Below, in pieces: positions 36,100 through 47,034 of a DNA stretch of 64,000 nt (position 1 is the stretch's first letter; every line of letters starts with the position of its first letter). The notes under the pieces were generated by a model. That model ran no database searches. It was not told where the DNA came from and worked only from the letters and a program-made list of their open reading frames with translations. The position numbers and the translations under genes were made by a program. This DNA is from Leptobrachium leishanense (Eukaryota > Chordata > Amphibia > Anura > Megophryidae), in assembly GCA_009667805.1 (NCBI GenBank), contig CM019063.1, forward strand, positions 349,002,862 to 349,066,861. Direction: 5' to 3'.

Positions 36100-36960
36100 G
36101 AAAGAAAAAGTTGAGTAACGTAAGAGTGAGAAAAACCATCAGAGTAAAAATATCAGCATACAGGATAGAATAAAGGAGAGCAAGACAGAAGTGGTTGGAA
36201 AATAGAAGGGGGAAGGAGGGAAGATATTAAATAGAAATCCATATAAAACATTTGAGCCACATATACAAACACACCGTTCAAGAACAGGATGAGGGTCATG
36301 AGTAGAATCGCCATGGATTTCCTCCCCATGGTCCGCCACCAAACATCCCGTGGTGCTCTCATACCAGAAAAGAGAAATGAGCCCCCACCACCACCATACA
36401 TGAATCCTCTAGAGAGGAGCAGGAGATCCATCGCTGCCCGTTTTCCAACCGCCATCTCTCACTTCTCTAGACATTTGTGGAAATCGGAGGAAGTATATTC
36501 GGTACAATAAAATCATGTACGAATGAAAGCAAGACTCTTGCCCTCAAGGGAGGATACCTCGACAAATGTCCTCTACCCGAGTGATCCATTCTTTTGGTGA
36601 TGGAACCACATTACCATTCCAGTGGAGTAGGGTAAGGCCTGTCTCCACCAGTATGCAATGAAATGCCAGCAACTTGTGGAAATGCCGAAGTGAGATGCCG
36701 GTCTGTATCAGTCGAATGGTTTTGGGGCTATAGTCTAGGTCGAAGTCTGTGACCTCTTTGGTTTTGGAATGAATTGTGTTCCAAAACATCTGCAAGGGGG
36801 GGAAGGCCTTTCAAATATGAGAGTAGAAACCAAGTTTGGTACCACAGCGCCAGCAGTGGGGAACCAGCATGCCATTGCATTTATAGAGATACAGGGTGTA
36901 TAGTACCAGTGAGTTCGAATTGTGTAAGATGTTTTCTGGTGGCTCATTGCTCCCGTGCTA
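36100..36960 (-). mobile_element. L1-type LINE ORF2 C-terminal fragment
   Basis: On the minus strand from about 36950 the frame reads WYYTPCISINAM, then a Cys/His knuckle region (CWRCGTKLGFYSHI, after a frameshift), then MQMFWNTIHSKTKEVTDFD and LLAFHCILVETGLTLLHW. That is the usual order at the C-terminus of L1/Tx1 ORF2. The protein stops at 36544 and 36100-36540 is likely 3' untranslated. Nothing upstream of the C-terminal region is present. Confidence 0.75.
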
Positions 36961-37094
36961 TGGGGTTACAAATGTTGCATTTCTGACCATTTCTTGTTCC
37001 TGAGTATGCAACCTAACTTTGTCTCCCACTTTCCCATGATTATTGGTGTAGCTGCATCGGACGATTAAAGTAGTGAATGTAGTGTAGATACACT

Positions 37095-37200
37095 ATGAGC
37101 CAAAGGGTGGGTCATGCACAGAAACGTTCTAAGGGTAAAGGCTTAGACCCTGCCTTTACCCCTTAGAACGTTTCTGTGCATGACCCACCCTTTGGCTCAT
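37095..37200. repeat. Hairpin with 48/49-bp arms
   Basis: 37095-37142 (atgagccaaagggtgggtca...) is the exact inverse of 37152-37200 except for one extra C. Loop ttagaccct. Looser symmetry continues a few bases outward. Confidence 0.9.
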
Positions 37201-37299
37201 TATACTGCTGAAGAGAACCATTGAAATCGGGGAGAACCATTGCCATGAAGAGATGTACGTGTTCTGCATCAATCTCTAGGTAGGTGGTATGTGTCAATG

Positions 37300-37560
37300 T
37301 CAATTTTGTTCTGACACCTTTCTATCATGACCAACATTCAGCTTTTCAGCAAGTTGAACTACAGTAGCTCTTCTGTGCGATCAGACCAAACGAGTTGGCC
37401 TTCATTCTCACATGCAGTATGCCCCTTCCTTCCTTGCGCCACTTTTGGTAAGTACTATCCACTACATACCGTGAACACCCCACAAGACTTGTAGTGTTGA
37501 AGATCCTCTGACACAGTTGTTCTGCCGTCATTGTTTGATCCTTGTCAAAGTTACTCTTTT
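37300..37560 (-). pseudogene. Tc1/mariner-like transposase N-terminal fragment
   Basis: The minus frame contains MTAEQLCQRIFNTTSLVGCS and YQKWRKEG, then AQKSYCSSTCSAEKLNVGHD and RKVSE. This matches the paired helix-turn-helix DNA-binding region of Tc1-like transposases. The poly-Lys stretch before it (37557-37573) is a T run. The catalytic domain is absent. Confidence 0.6.
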
Positions 37561-38142
37561 TTTTTTTTTTTTGCTTCCCTATTTTTCCTGCTTCCAATGC
37601 ATGTAATTCAAGAACTGGCTGCTTGCCTCCTGATCTATCCAAACTCTTGACAGGTGCCAATGTAATGGTATAATCAATTTTATTCACGTCAGTTTGTTTT
37701 GATGTGGGTGAAAAGCATATACAGTTGCCTGAAGTTACAAAATGCTCCTCAAGGAACAACAGAGGTACACAATAACAATAATTCATAATCGAGGACTAGG
37801 ATTGGAGAAGAAATGATAAACTGAGGTCTTGCACACAGTAAATGCAAAATAACAGACCGCAAAATGAGGGGTAAAGGAAACTACTACGGGGCAGCTTACT
37901 AGGAAAAGAGGTCTTAAATACCCTAAGGAAGGTTCTAATTGGTAGACGGAAGGGGCGTGTGTCACAAAAACGCAGAAACACTGGCCTTTTGGAAAATTAC
38001 AAACCTACGCATTTTGAATATGACACCAGGTCAGGCAATCGTCACCAGATTGATGCAAGGATAGGTAAGCATTGTCAGGCTGTGCTTCCTGTGACAGACC
38101 AATGATGTATGGGTTGTTAGACTGTAAGAGTGTATGGTGCAG
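37561..38142. other. Non-coding sequence, nothing recognised
   Basis: No gene or repeat ends seen. Confidence 0.4.
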
Positions 38143-38626
38143 GGCCGGCTCTAGTGTTTGCAGTGCCAGGTTGTGATTGTGCGGCTGGAGTGAACTAGGA
38201 GTGGATTTGTGGTTGAGTGAGTGCTGTAGGAGTGAGTGCGTCAATGGAGTGTGACGCTGCCTTAGTAAAGGAGTGTGTTGGCCGAGTGCACACTGCATGT
38301 ACAGAACACATTACATACACAACACATTGCACATACACTGGTATGTACACATTTTGCCCAATGGACTAATTTGACTCAGTTTTGATTATTTAGAAATCCA
38401 AAATTATTGTTAATAATTGTTGTGGAGCTGTGATTCGCTCATACACACTGCACATTACTGTATCAGAGTTCCACAGCAATAAAACTCCAAGTAATGTGCG
38501 TTGTGTTTGAGTGTTAGTTTTATTGCTGTGGAGTTCTGTGATATCCTCATACACGCAAAGTTTTCCTTTTTTTGGGGGCATTTCATCTTTGGATCCAGGC
38601 AGCACAGTGGCTTAGGTCGGCCCTGT
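38143..38626. mobile_element. hAT-like MITE with cagggccggc ends
   Basis: Left cagggccggctctagtg, right cttaggtcggccctg. The interior has gtaatgtgcgttgtgtttga and inverted copies of attactg/cagtaat with ttttattgctgtggagttct, shared with 44640-44710 and 45365-45480. I see no exact 8-bp duplication. Confidence 0.6.
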
Positions 38627-38999
38627 GTACAACTGCACCAATCTGGTTAAGTCTATAGTGGAGAAAAGAGAATCCAGCAGGGTTATGAAGCTTCTCTCCA
38701 GCAGACTCTACATTGACAAGATGTCTCTGAATCTTTCATGAGGACACCCATCTGGCTGTATTTAAGGTAACTCTCAACAGTGGCACCTTTTGGGACAGTT
38801 AAGAATCATCTATGATTATAAAGATTGTCAGTAACTCTCTGTAATGTCTGTCTGATGAACAAGAGAATCCTTCCCCTTGCTAAAATCAGGATATCGTCAT
38901 AATAATGATAGATGGCTATTCATTCTAGACAAACTTTGGCAAAGAGATATACACTGATCAGCCATGAAATTAAGTTATACTGCTTAAAATCATGTACAA

Positions 39000-39421
39000 T
39001 GAGGGGGGGAAATTATTTGATCCCCTGCTGATTTTGTACCTTTGCCCACTGACAAAGAAATGTCTGTAATTTTAATGGTAAGTTTAACAGGATAACAACA
39101 AGAATATCCAGATAAATGCATTTCAAAAAAGTTCTAAATTGATATGCATTTTAATTAGTGAAATAAGTATTTGACCCCGTCACAAAACATGACTTAGTAC
39201 TTGATGGCAAAACCCTTGTTGGCAATCCCAGAGGTCAGACGTTTCTTGTAGTTGGCCACCAGCTTTGCACACCTCTCAGGAGGGATTTTGTCCCACTCTT
39301 CTTTGCAGATCCTCCAAGTCCTCAAGACTGACGTTTGGTAACTCGAACCTTAAGCTCCCTCCACAGATTTTCTATGGGATTAAGGTCTGGCGACTGGTTC
39401 TACACTCCAGGACCTTGACCT
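39000..39421 (-). mobile_element. Tc1-like transposon, right part (transposase 3' half, minus strand)
   Basis: ggggggaaattatttgatcc and tgaaataagtatttgacccc are the familiar Tc1 end motifs. In reverse complement 39190-39420 gives transposase-like sequence with stops. It breaks off at 39421, where unrelated sequence begins; the other half resumes at 41185. Confidence 0.8.
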
Positions 39422-41184
39422 CCCTGGCGGTCTGTTTTTTTAAAAATTTCCTGTCTAAAAGCGGTCTATTTGTTTTTTTCCCCCCTAGCAGTATCCCGAG
39501 TTTGGCTCGGGGTTAAATTCCTATGTTTGAGGGGGGACGTGGCTGGCCGCTGAAGGGAGAAGTCGCATCTTACTAGAGCTCCGTAATGTTCCTTTCTCCC
39601 TGGGGAGTTTTACCACCATTACTGCTGAGTATCCTTTCCTGAGGCTCCTAAGCGGCTGGCCATCGGGAGTGTGCTGACCGGAGCCCATTCCCCCCCGGTC
39701 CTGAGACTAGCCTCCTGACAGCCTTCTCTGGCTGGAGTGTGCTCCCGGTGGCCATTTTGCGGCCTACTTTCTAGCCGCGTCGTTTTTCTGCTCAGCTGCT
39801 GTGGGTGCCCCGATCCCGCTGCAGGCCATTACAAGGGTCGAGGAGACGGAGGGCCCATGTTTCCTGGCCGTTTTGGATGCCCTACTGTTGCAGTTGGAGG
39901 ACGATGAGCCCCCATTTTTTCGATTTTAACCTGCACAGGGACTGAGGAAGGCATTGTCTAATGCCGAAACGCGTATCCCCTATTTTGTAAATATCCCTCC
40001 TACTTTATTTATTTTACTATGTTCTTACACGAATGATTAAACTTCTTTTTATTTACCTCTGTTTAAAGACTCGTCTTTAAGCATTTTATGCCCTATATGC
40101 TCCGTTTCCTTTCTCTTATACCATATATATAAGATAGGAGAACTGCCTGCAGACGAAAGAGGTGAAGGTACCCACCGAACAAGTAGTACCATACGCTTAC
40201 AAGTTGAGCCTGGAACCCAAGGCTCCACCATCGGTGAGTTTGTTTAACTTTCACCTACCTCACTTTTTGGCTACAAGCTACGCTATGAGGATCTCTCTCT
40301 CTTTCTGTACCTGAGACGATCAACTTTAAGGTCGGCAGAGGCTACCCCTAAGAAAACCTTAAAGAAGGGCAGAGGCTACCCTCAATTAGGCCCAAGGCAC
40401 TCCACACCAGAGCCGGTCAACGAGTCTCTTAAAAGTGTAAGTGTTCCCTTGTCTATGGGCACTTGACTCTATACCAGACCATCTTGCACTATTTTTTCCT
40501 GTTTCCTCTCTCCCTCTTCCCCCTCTCTCTCCCATTTATTGGGAATCGGGAGTCTATATAGGATTTAGGTGAGGACATCGCATCAGGACTCATATGTACA
40601 TCTCTGAACTGCCCATGTGGAGACTACCCAATCAGACTACCGTATCTCCAACATAGAACGCATGGCCAGTTGGACTTTTGTATGAATTTCTGTTTTCACC
40701 AGTGATTTGGAAAATAGGACTTGAATGTAACAGTCCATTTAAGGACTACCAACTGCACTTATATGCACTTACATGCATTTGCACTTTATGTGATTTCGAT
40801 TGTATTTGCACCTTATGTGGTCCTTTTCTGACTATATCAGTACTTCTATTGTTATTTCACTTGCACTTATTGCTCTATTGCACAGTGGCACCAGTGCACA
40901 TAGACCATCCACGGCAGCACTTTAGTGGTCGTTCCGACCGTGCACTTTTTTTGGAATAGTGGCAACGCTGTACCCTTCTATTTCTTAGGTTTATCTTTTA
41001 ATTGTTGTATTTAAGACTGTATATCAACCATCCTCAAGAGAGATTGTGCCACTAGGACCCACTCCTTTTCCACTGTACCTTTCACACATTTCTGTCGAGG
41101 TTTTGTGTTGATATCCCAGTTGGCTGCATAACACTAATACTCCCACCCAATAACACTAGCGCTTCCACTGTAACTCCCTCCTCA
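39422..41184. mobile_element. Composite insertion inside the Tc1-like element
   Basis: This segment separates two parts of one Tc1-like transposon. It begins ccctggcggtctg, contains a G/C-rich block resembling 1-900 (39520-39910), a hammerhead-like motif at 39938-39979, and tcggcagaggctacccctaa / agggcagaggctaccctcaa duplicates (40331, 40367). No open frame over 93 codons. Its outer ends are not clear, so it may be more than one insertion. Confidence 0.5.
39938..39979 (+). ncRNA. Hammerhead-ribozyme-like motif with complete CUGANGA core
   Basis: Stem I GGGA (39938-39941), core CUGAGGA (39942-39948, fits CUGANGA), one extra A (39949), stem II GGCAUU/AAUGCC (39950-39955 and 39960-39965, six perfect pairs, loop GUCU), GAAA (39966-39969), minimal stem III A-C-GC-G-U, A at 39975 at the cleavage position, stem I UCCC (39976-39979). 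Stem I and II pair fully. The extra A after the core is the only departure. Confidence 0.5.
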
Positions 41185-41595
41185 TTCATTCAGATGTTCA
41201 TCGGCAAACATCAGACGGGCCTTTATATGTGCTTTCTTGAGCAGGGTGACCTTGCGAGCACTGCAGGATTTCAGTCCTTCACTGGGTAGTGTGTTACCAA
41301 TTGTTTTCTTGGTGACTATGGTCCCAGCTGCCTTGATCATTGACAAGATCCTCTCATGTAGTTCTGGGCTTATTCCTCACTGTTCTCATGATCACTAAAA
41401 CTTCACAAGGTGAGATCCTGCATGGAGACTCAGACCGAGGGAGATTGACAGTTATTTTGTGTTTCTTCCATTTGCGAATAATCGCACCAACTATTGTTGC
41501 CTTCTCACCAAGCAGCTTGGCGATGGTCTTGTAGCCCACTCCAGCCTTGTGTAGGTCTATAATCTTGTCCCTGACATCCTTGTCTCCTTCTCTCC
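41185..41595 (-). pseudogene. Tc1-like transposase N-terminal half, minus strand
   Basis: In reverse complement from about 41588 the frame reads [38 protein letters not shown], then [14 protein letters not shown] and [11 protein letters not shown]. This is the paired-like DNA-binding domain of Tc1 transposases. The frame closes at 41354; a diverged continuation runs to 41185, where the composite insertion starts. The left end of the transposon beyond 41595 is lost. Confidence 0.85.
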
Positions 41596-41995
41596 CTGCA
41601 TGGTCAGCTGGCTGCAAATTCTGATGAGTTGGGCCAGCTTCCCCCACTGCCCCCCCCCAACCATCAGCTGCAGGCATAGCATAGGGAAGCAGAGAGAGTG
41701 GATGCTCTGCTTCCTCCCATCCCCCAAAGCTCCCACTGCCCCCCCCAACAGCCTTAAACTCCTGTCATGCTCTGTGCCAGTGCCTGCTACTACCGTAATG
41801 CTCAGTTCATTGTGACTGCAACTCTTATGCTCTGTAAATTATAAGTGCCAATCCCATCATGCTCAGTCCCTATAACAGCCAGTACCTTCATGCTTTGCAC
41901 TCTGTGACTGCAACTCTCGTCATGCTCAATGCCTTCCCTTGCCACCTCACTGTCCATAAAAACCCATCAAAGTCGATATTTCCATGCAAACAGAT
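41596..41995. other. C-rich non-coding sequence
   Basis: Several runs of cccccccaac and related motifs; no gene. Confidence 0.4.
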
Positions 41996-42290
41996 TTAAG
42001 GGGTTATTCACTAATCTCCGAATTGGTCCCAAATTGCACGGAACGGTAAATTTCACCGTTCCATGCAATTTCAGGGTAATTCGTCTATTCCCTAAATTGT
42101 GAATTAGCCAAATACTGGAGAATTGACAGTGGGATACAGTGCAACTTGCCACAATTCAGTGGCACCGAAATGCTTCATAGAAGACTATCATGTCTTCTAT
42201 TCACAGAATGTCAAATTGCATTAAAATTGTGGCAAAATGCCCTGATTTTCTGTTTTTTAATTTGACAAGTTTAACCCCATAGTGACCGGG
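41996..42290. repeat. Fragment of an aaggggttattcac-type MITE
   Basis: The left end taaggggttattcactaatc resembles the 34436 element. A small hairpin, cacggaacggtaaatttcaccgttccatg, lies at 42038-42066. Confidence 0.5.
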
Positions 42291-42620
42291 CGCTTTTACA
42301 CAAATCTGTCCTTTAGTGACCGCTGCTGTTTTTACGTTTCTGCGCTGTTCGTGTTTAGGTCACATTTTCCTCTTACTCGTTTATGCAACCCACACATATT
42401 AAACATCGTTTTTCCCGCCATTAAATGGACTTTATAAAAATACCATTATTTCCATCATATCCTATAATTTACTATAAAAACAAATATGAAATATGATGAA
42501 AAAATTGTAAAAACACACTTTTTTGTAATTTAATCCCCAAAATCTAAAAAAAGACCCCAGCTAAATAGTTTCACAATTTTGTCCCGAGAATAGAAATACC
42601 CAATTTATACATGTTTTTGC
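42291..42620. other. AT-rich spacer
   Basis: Nothing recognised. Confidence 0.4.
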
Positions 42621-42624
42621 TTTT

Positions 42625-44573
42625 TAACCCCTTCACTGCTGAGCCAGTTCACCTATGTGCGCTGAGCTCATTCTGACCGTTTTATGCCCATTATTTTTAG
42701 ATGACAGCCTAGGTCCTATTTAACTAAAAAAAAAACCAGACAAAAATATATTGTTTAAAAAGAACAATTTTTTTTTTTATTATTTTTTTATTTTAGCTTT
42801 TTTTTTTACACCAAACCTAGTCATGTTTGGTATCATTGGAAAGGCCATGATCAGGCCTTTCCAATGAGGTCCAATATGCGGGGCTGGACTGGGGATCAAA
42901 ACTAGCCCTGGAAATAATTTCATACCAGCCCCATAGCATTATTATGTTATTAATGTTATGTTATTCATAAAAGGGAAAACCATGCATTTTAAAACACATT
43001 TGAAGAGTACTATATATAGATAAAAGACAGATGTGAAAGCACATAGGGAAAAGAACAATCCACTTATCGCTATGGTGATATGCCCGGACTGACCAGGGCC
43101 AGATTAACATCGGAGCTAATGGAGCTGCAGCTCCAGGCCCCTGCACCAAAATAGTAGTGTACCAGTAGTGTGGGGGGACTAGAAGGGCAACTGTCCCGAG
43201 TTGCACATCAGGAGAGGCAGCAGTGGGCCATGACACAGAATGACATTAATAGGGATAAGGTAGAGGCAGGGCCGGCCCAAGTCATTGTGCTGCTTGGAGT
43301 GAAGGCTGAAATGCTGCCCCCCCTAAAATGACACCCACACACCCTAAATATATGGAGGAGCCCCTAAAAAGACACCTAAACCCTGAATATATGGAGGAGC
43401 CCCTAAAAAGACACCCGCACACCCTGAATATATGGGGAGCCCCTAAAAAGACACCCGCACACCCTGAATATATTGATATATCTGCCCCCAGTTCACATGG
43501 ATATATATATATATTTGCCCCAGCTCACATGGGTATATTTTGCTCCCCAGGCCAGCTCACATGGGTATATATTGCCCCCAGGCCAGCTCATATGGGTACA
43601 TATTGCCCCCAGGCCAGCTCATATGGGTATATATTGCCCCCAGGCCAGCTTATATGGGTACATATTGCCCCCAGGCCAGCTCATATGGGTACATATTGCC
43701 CCCAGGCCAGCTCATATGGGTCTCGACTCTATGTCACTGTGACGGTGTCAACATAGGGAGGGCGGCGCCAATACAGCGTGCGTGCGTCCTATTTCCCAGC
43801 ATGGTGTTCGCTGGGTGGGTCGCACGCTGCAGCGGCTGTCAGCCCGGCGGCCCCTCCTCCCTCACAAGCGCCGAGCGGAGTGACTTAGTAGCGCCCAAAA
43901 CCCGCAGGCACTGACAGGCCTGCTGGCCGGCGGTCGCACTCGCAGGCCGCTGCTGACCGGCCGGCGGCCACTAGCCACTAGTACCAGCCCACGGTTTCTC
44001 TTGTGATGCTGTGGGCGGCACAATTATTGCAGCAGTATCCCGGTAGCGGCCCTGCCAACATGACCCTCTAGCTGCCAGGATCCCCCTATCTCCCCTTGGC
44101 AGCTATGGGGTTAACTGGCCCACTGATATCCTCACACATATGGTGGGGATGTCAGTGGGTGGGGGGGGACCAGGAGGCCTGGCTGACATCCAAGATGTCA
44201 GCCATCTCCATGTTTAAATCGCGACTTTGCGCCGAGTCGCGATCTGGCAGCAAAACTGTTAGACTCTCCCCTTTCCAGCGGTGCAAAAAGTAAACGTTTC
44301 TAGTTGCCATGGATGAAGAGATAGAGGGCTCCAAAGCCCCCCTCCACTTCCTGGTTTTAATGCAGGCGCCGGGGGGCGCCTGCCGATGACGTCCCCACGC
44401 AGAGTGGTGACGTCATCGTGCTTGCCAGCCCCTCTAGAGCAGAGGGGCAGGCTTCCTCCCTGCCAGATCTCCGTTGGAACCAGCAGGGAGGTAAGTATTC
44501 GGGCGGGAGGGAGGTTAGGAGCCGCTGACGTACTATGTACGTCTGCGGTTCTTAAGCGGTCCTTAAGGGGTTA
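42625..44573. mobile_element. Possible foldback element with ttaaccccttcactg / cttaaggggttaa ends, with insertions
   Basis: Left ttaaccccttcactgctgag at 42625; right gcggtccttaaggggttaa ending 44573. 62720-62747 carries the inverse of the left end. Inside are a tatcattggaaaggcc hairpin (42828-42866) and hAT-like cagggcc ends at 43091 and 43268. The pairing of the two outer ends is tentative. Confidence 0.35.
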
Positions 44574-45557
44574 AACAGACAAATCCCATGCCATGGCTCC
44601 AGGCAGCACTTTGCCAGGGTCAGCATTTTGGGCCTCAACTAGGCACACCACACATTATTGTGAGTTTTATTCCTGTGGAGCTCTGTAATGCGATCATACA
44701 CACCACACTGTCAGTGGACCCGGACGCTCCTCCACTCTGGTTTCTGGACCTTTCCGCGTCTCCCAGCGCTCCATGGTGCTCCCTCCATGTCCTGCACTCT
44801 TTCCTTCTATGCGTGCGTCCTGCCGGTGGCACGGCGCACATGTGACGTCACCACGCACACGATGGCTCCCCCAGGCGCCATGTGATCCGGCCAACCAATC
44901 ACAGTGCAGGGCGCTTTATTTAAACCTCCTTGGCCTATTCCTCACTGCCCTTTCATGGTTTCAGTTTATCTGACCCCTTAAGTGCCTGTTCTTGCTATTT
45001 TTTCGCTCTGTTATATACCTATATACTGATTTACTGTGTTTGATCCGTTTTGGCTATCGACCTGTGTACCTCTTTTACCCCTTGACTCGGATTTGGCTAT
45101 CCTACCTGCTTTGCAGGATCTCTGGCTTCCAGGCTTTGCCTGGTTCTGTGCTCCCCTTTTCCTTTTCTTTCCTGTCGCATACTGCCAGCCATACAAGGAC
45201 TGGTGTTACCCTTCCTTATTGCTGTCCCTGCCTTATGGGTTCACCTTTTTACTATTGCGAAACCCAGCCACATAAAGGACTGGTACAGAACCTGGGTGAA
45301 GGGTCACCTGGTATTGCGTCTCGGTTTAACCCGTAATTTACCTAGGTGATAACCTGAACCAGCTTCACACACACACATTACTGTGAGTATATCACAGATC
45401 TACACAGCAATAAACTCCCAGTAATGTGCGTTGTGTATGAGTTTTATTGCCGTGGAACACTGAGACAAGCTCCTACACGGCACTTGTTTTTTTTGGGGGG
45501 GGTGGGCAGCATTTCATCCTTGGACCCAGGCAGCACAGTGTCTTGGGCTGGCCCTGA
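43268..45557. mobile_element. hAT-like element with cagggccggcccaag / ttgggctggccctg ends
   Basis: The ends are inverse over 14 bases with one mismatch. The interior includes a minisatellite (43480-43725), GC-rich sequence, and the attactg hairpin module seen at 38143-38626. No transposase and no clear 8-bp duplication. It overlaps the tentative element above, so one of the two end assignments must be partly wrong or nested. Confidence 0.5.
43480..43725 (+). repeat. Minisatellite, unit about 32 bp (ccaggccagctcatatgggt)
   Basis: About seven units of ccaggccagctcatatgggt plus acatattgccc. Two preceding 50-bp duplicates (ggagcccctaaaaagacacc) lie at 43350-43465. Confidence 0.9.
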
Positions 45558-46534
45558 CAGGGAGCACAGCGCCTCTCTCCTTGACTCTATGATGGGACGC
45601 TGATCCAGCATCTCCCATCACTGAGGCTGGCAGGGTGCATCTGTTGGGGGGCAGGGGGAGCATCTACGTCTCTCTGCCTCCCTGTGTGATGCCTGCAGCA
45701 GATGGTCAGAGTAGGGGAAACTGGATGCCCTGCGGGGCTGCCGGAAGGAGGAGGTCCCGAAATCAGGAGAGAGTGTGGCTGCTGGGTGCCTGGTCGGGGC
45801 CTGTTCCGCGGCTGTGATAGGGGACTGCGACACGGGTGATGTCCCGGCCAGGGCACTAGCTCTGGGGCCTGTGCCTGGCTGTGGGAAAGCGAAGGTACCT
45901 GTTCCGGGGCGGGGTTCTCCGTGCCTGGGGATGACACCAGGGCCACGAGTGACCGACGTGGGGCCTATATGTTTGGGCCTTGCTGCGACGATGGTGGAGC
46001 TGAAGGCCGCGGTTTCCTTCCTGAGGCCTGTACTGAGGGCGCTGCTCGAGACTCTGGGACTCAGCTCCGTTTAAGGGATGGACTGGCCCTGGGCCGCAAT
46101 CGGTGAGGCAGATGTGAATGATCCAGTTGCTGATTGCTTGGTCGACGGGAGCAGCAGGCGCCATCCTGAAGATGTTCTATTCTCCGCTTATCCCCTGGAT
46201 ACTGGCTGAGGGGACCTTCCCCACAGGCCTGCTAATTCCTCTTGGCTTTTTGACCCTGGCCTGAAGAGTCCCGTCCCCCGGTTACCCTCTGATATCCCTA
46301 TTTCCCCTCTGCTGAGTACCTCTACTTTTTAGAGTTCGCCACCACATGGCGTAATTTTTGCTTTTGGCCGCTGTATTTTATGTCTCTCCTTTCGCATGCT
46401 GAGACTTTTCATATTTTATTTTTTCCGAGGAGAACCCCCAATTGGGGATGTTTTTATGTGCTTGTGGCAGACCTGTGCCTTTTGTGAAACACCCCTTTCC
46501 CCCCCCCTGTAGACTTTATTTGCTGTCTCCCCCC
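45558..46534. other. GC-rich non-coding sequence, possibly LINE 5' UTR
   Basis: No supported gene. Texture resembles 1-1480 (gctgaggccgcgg, then T-rich 46370-46500). The assignment is weak. Confidence 0.3.
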
Positions 46535-46884
46535 CAGGGCCTGCCTTACCATGGAGCCGGTAGGAGCAACGGCTCCAGGCGGCAGATTTTTTGAGAGGAA
46601 AATTACCGAGATTGGCACCGGCGGACGTGGCGTTTCACCATTTTTTTAACCGCATCAGGTGCCGCTGCACTATTTTTTTCAGCCGCCGGCTGACCGCGCC
46701 CACTCGCATGAGGCCAGCCAGGCGTGGAGGAGCACGGGGATTAAGCCGTGTGTGGGCGGATACTTCCTGTGGGCTCCGGCAGCGAATCTCTCCTCCAGGC
46801 TCCCGCCGGCACCACCAGCCACAGGTATGCGCAGACGGGCCCGGGCCAGCTATTATATATACTGTATATAGGGCAGGGGGAAGT
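46535..46884. repeat. hAT-like end (cagggcctgccttaccatgg) and flank
   Basis: cagggcctgccttaccatgg at 46538 is a CAGGG(C) type hAT end; the partner end is not found. Confidence 0.35.
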
Positions 46885-47034
46885 CATTATGTGCTTTTTG
46901 CATTTTAGAAAGGAAACAGCATCCTGAGAAGATGTTTCCCCCTGTCCTATATATATATATAGAATATAGGGCAGGCCAGGGGGAAACACCTTCCAAGGAT
47001 GCTGGTTCCTTTAAAAATGCAAAAAACACATAAT
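46885..47034. repeat. 150-bp hairpin abutting the L1-type LINE
   Basis: cattatgtgctttttgcatt at 46885 is the inverse of aatgcaaaaaacacataatg ending 47034, and gcatcctgagaagatgtttc pairs with gaaacaccttccaaggatgc. The loop is a TA run. Confidence 0.8.

Noticed and set aside
37346..37786. 146-codon minus-strand host gene
   Set aside because: Its C-terminal half has Tc1-like transposase motifs, and the Lys run is a simple T tract.
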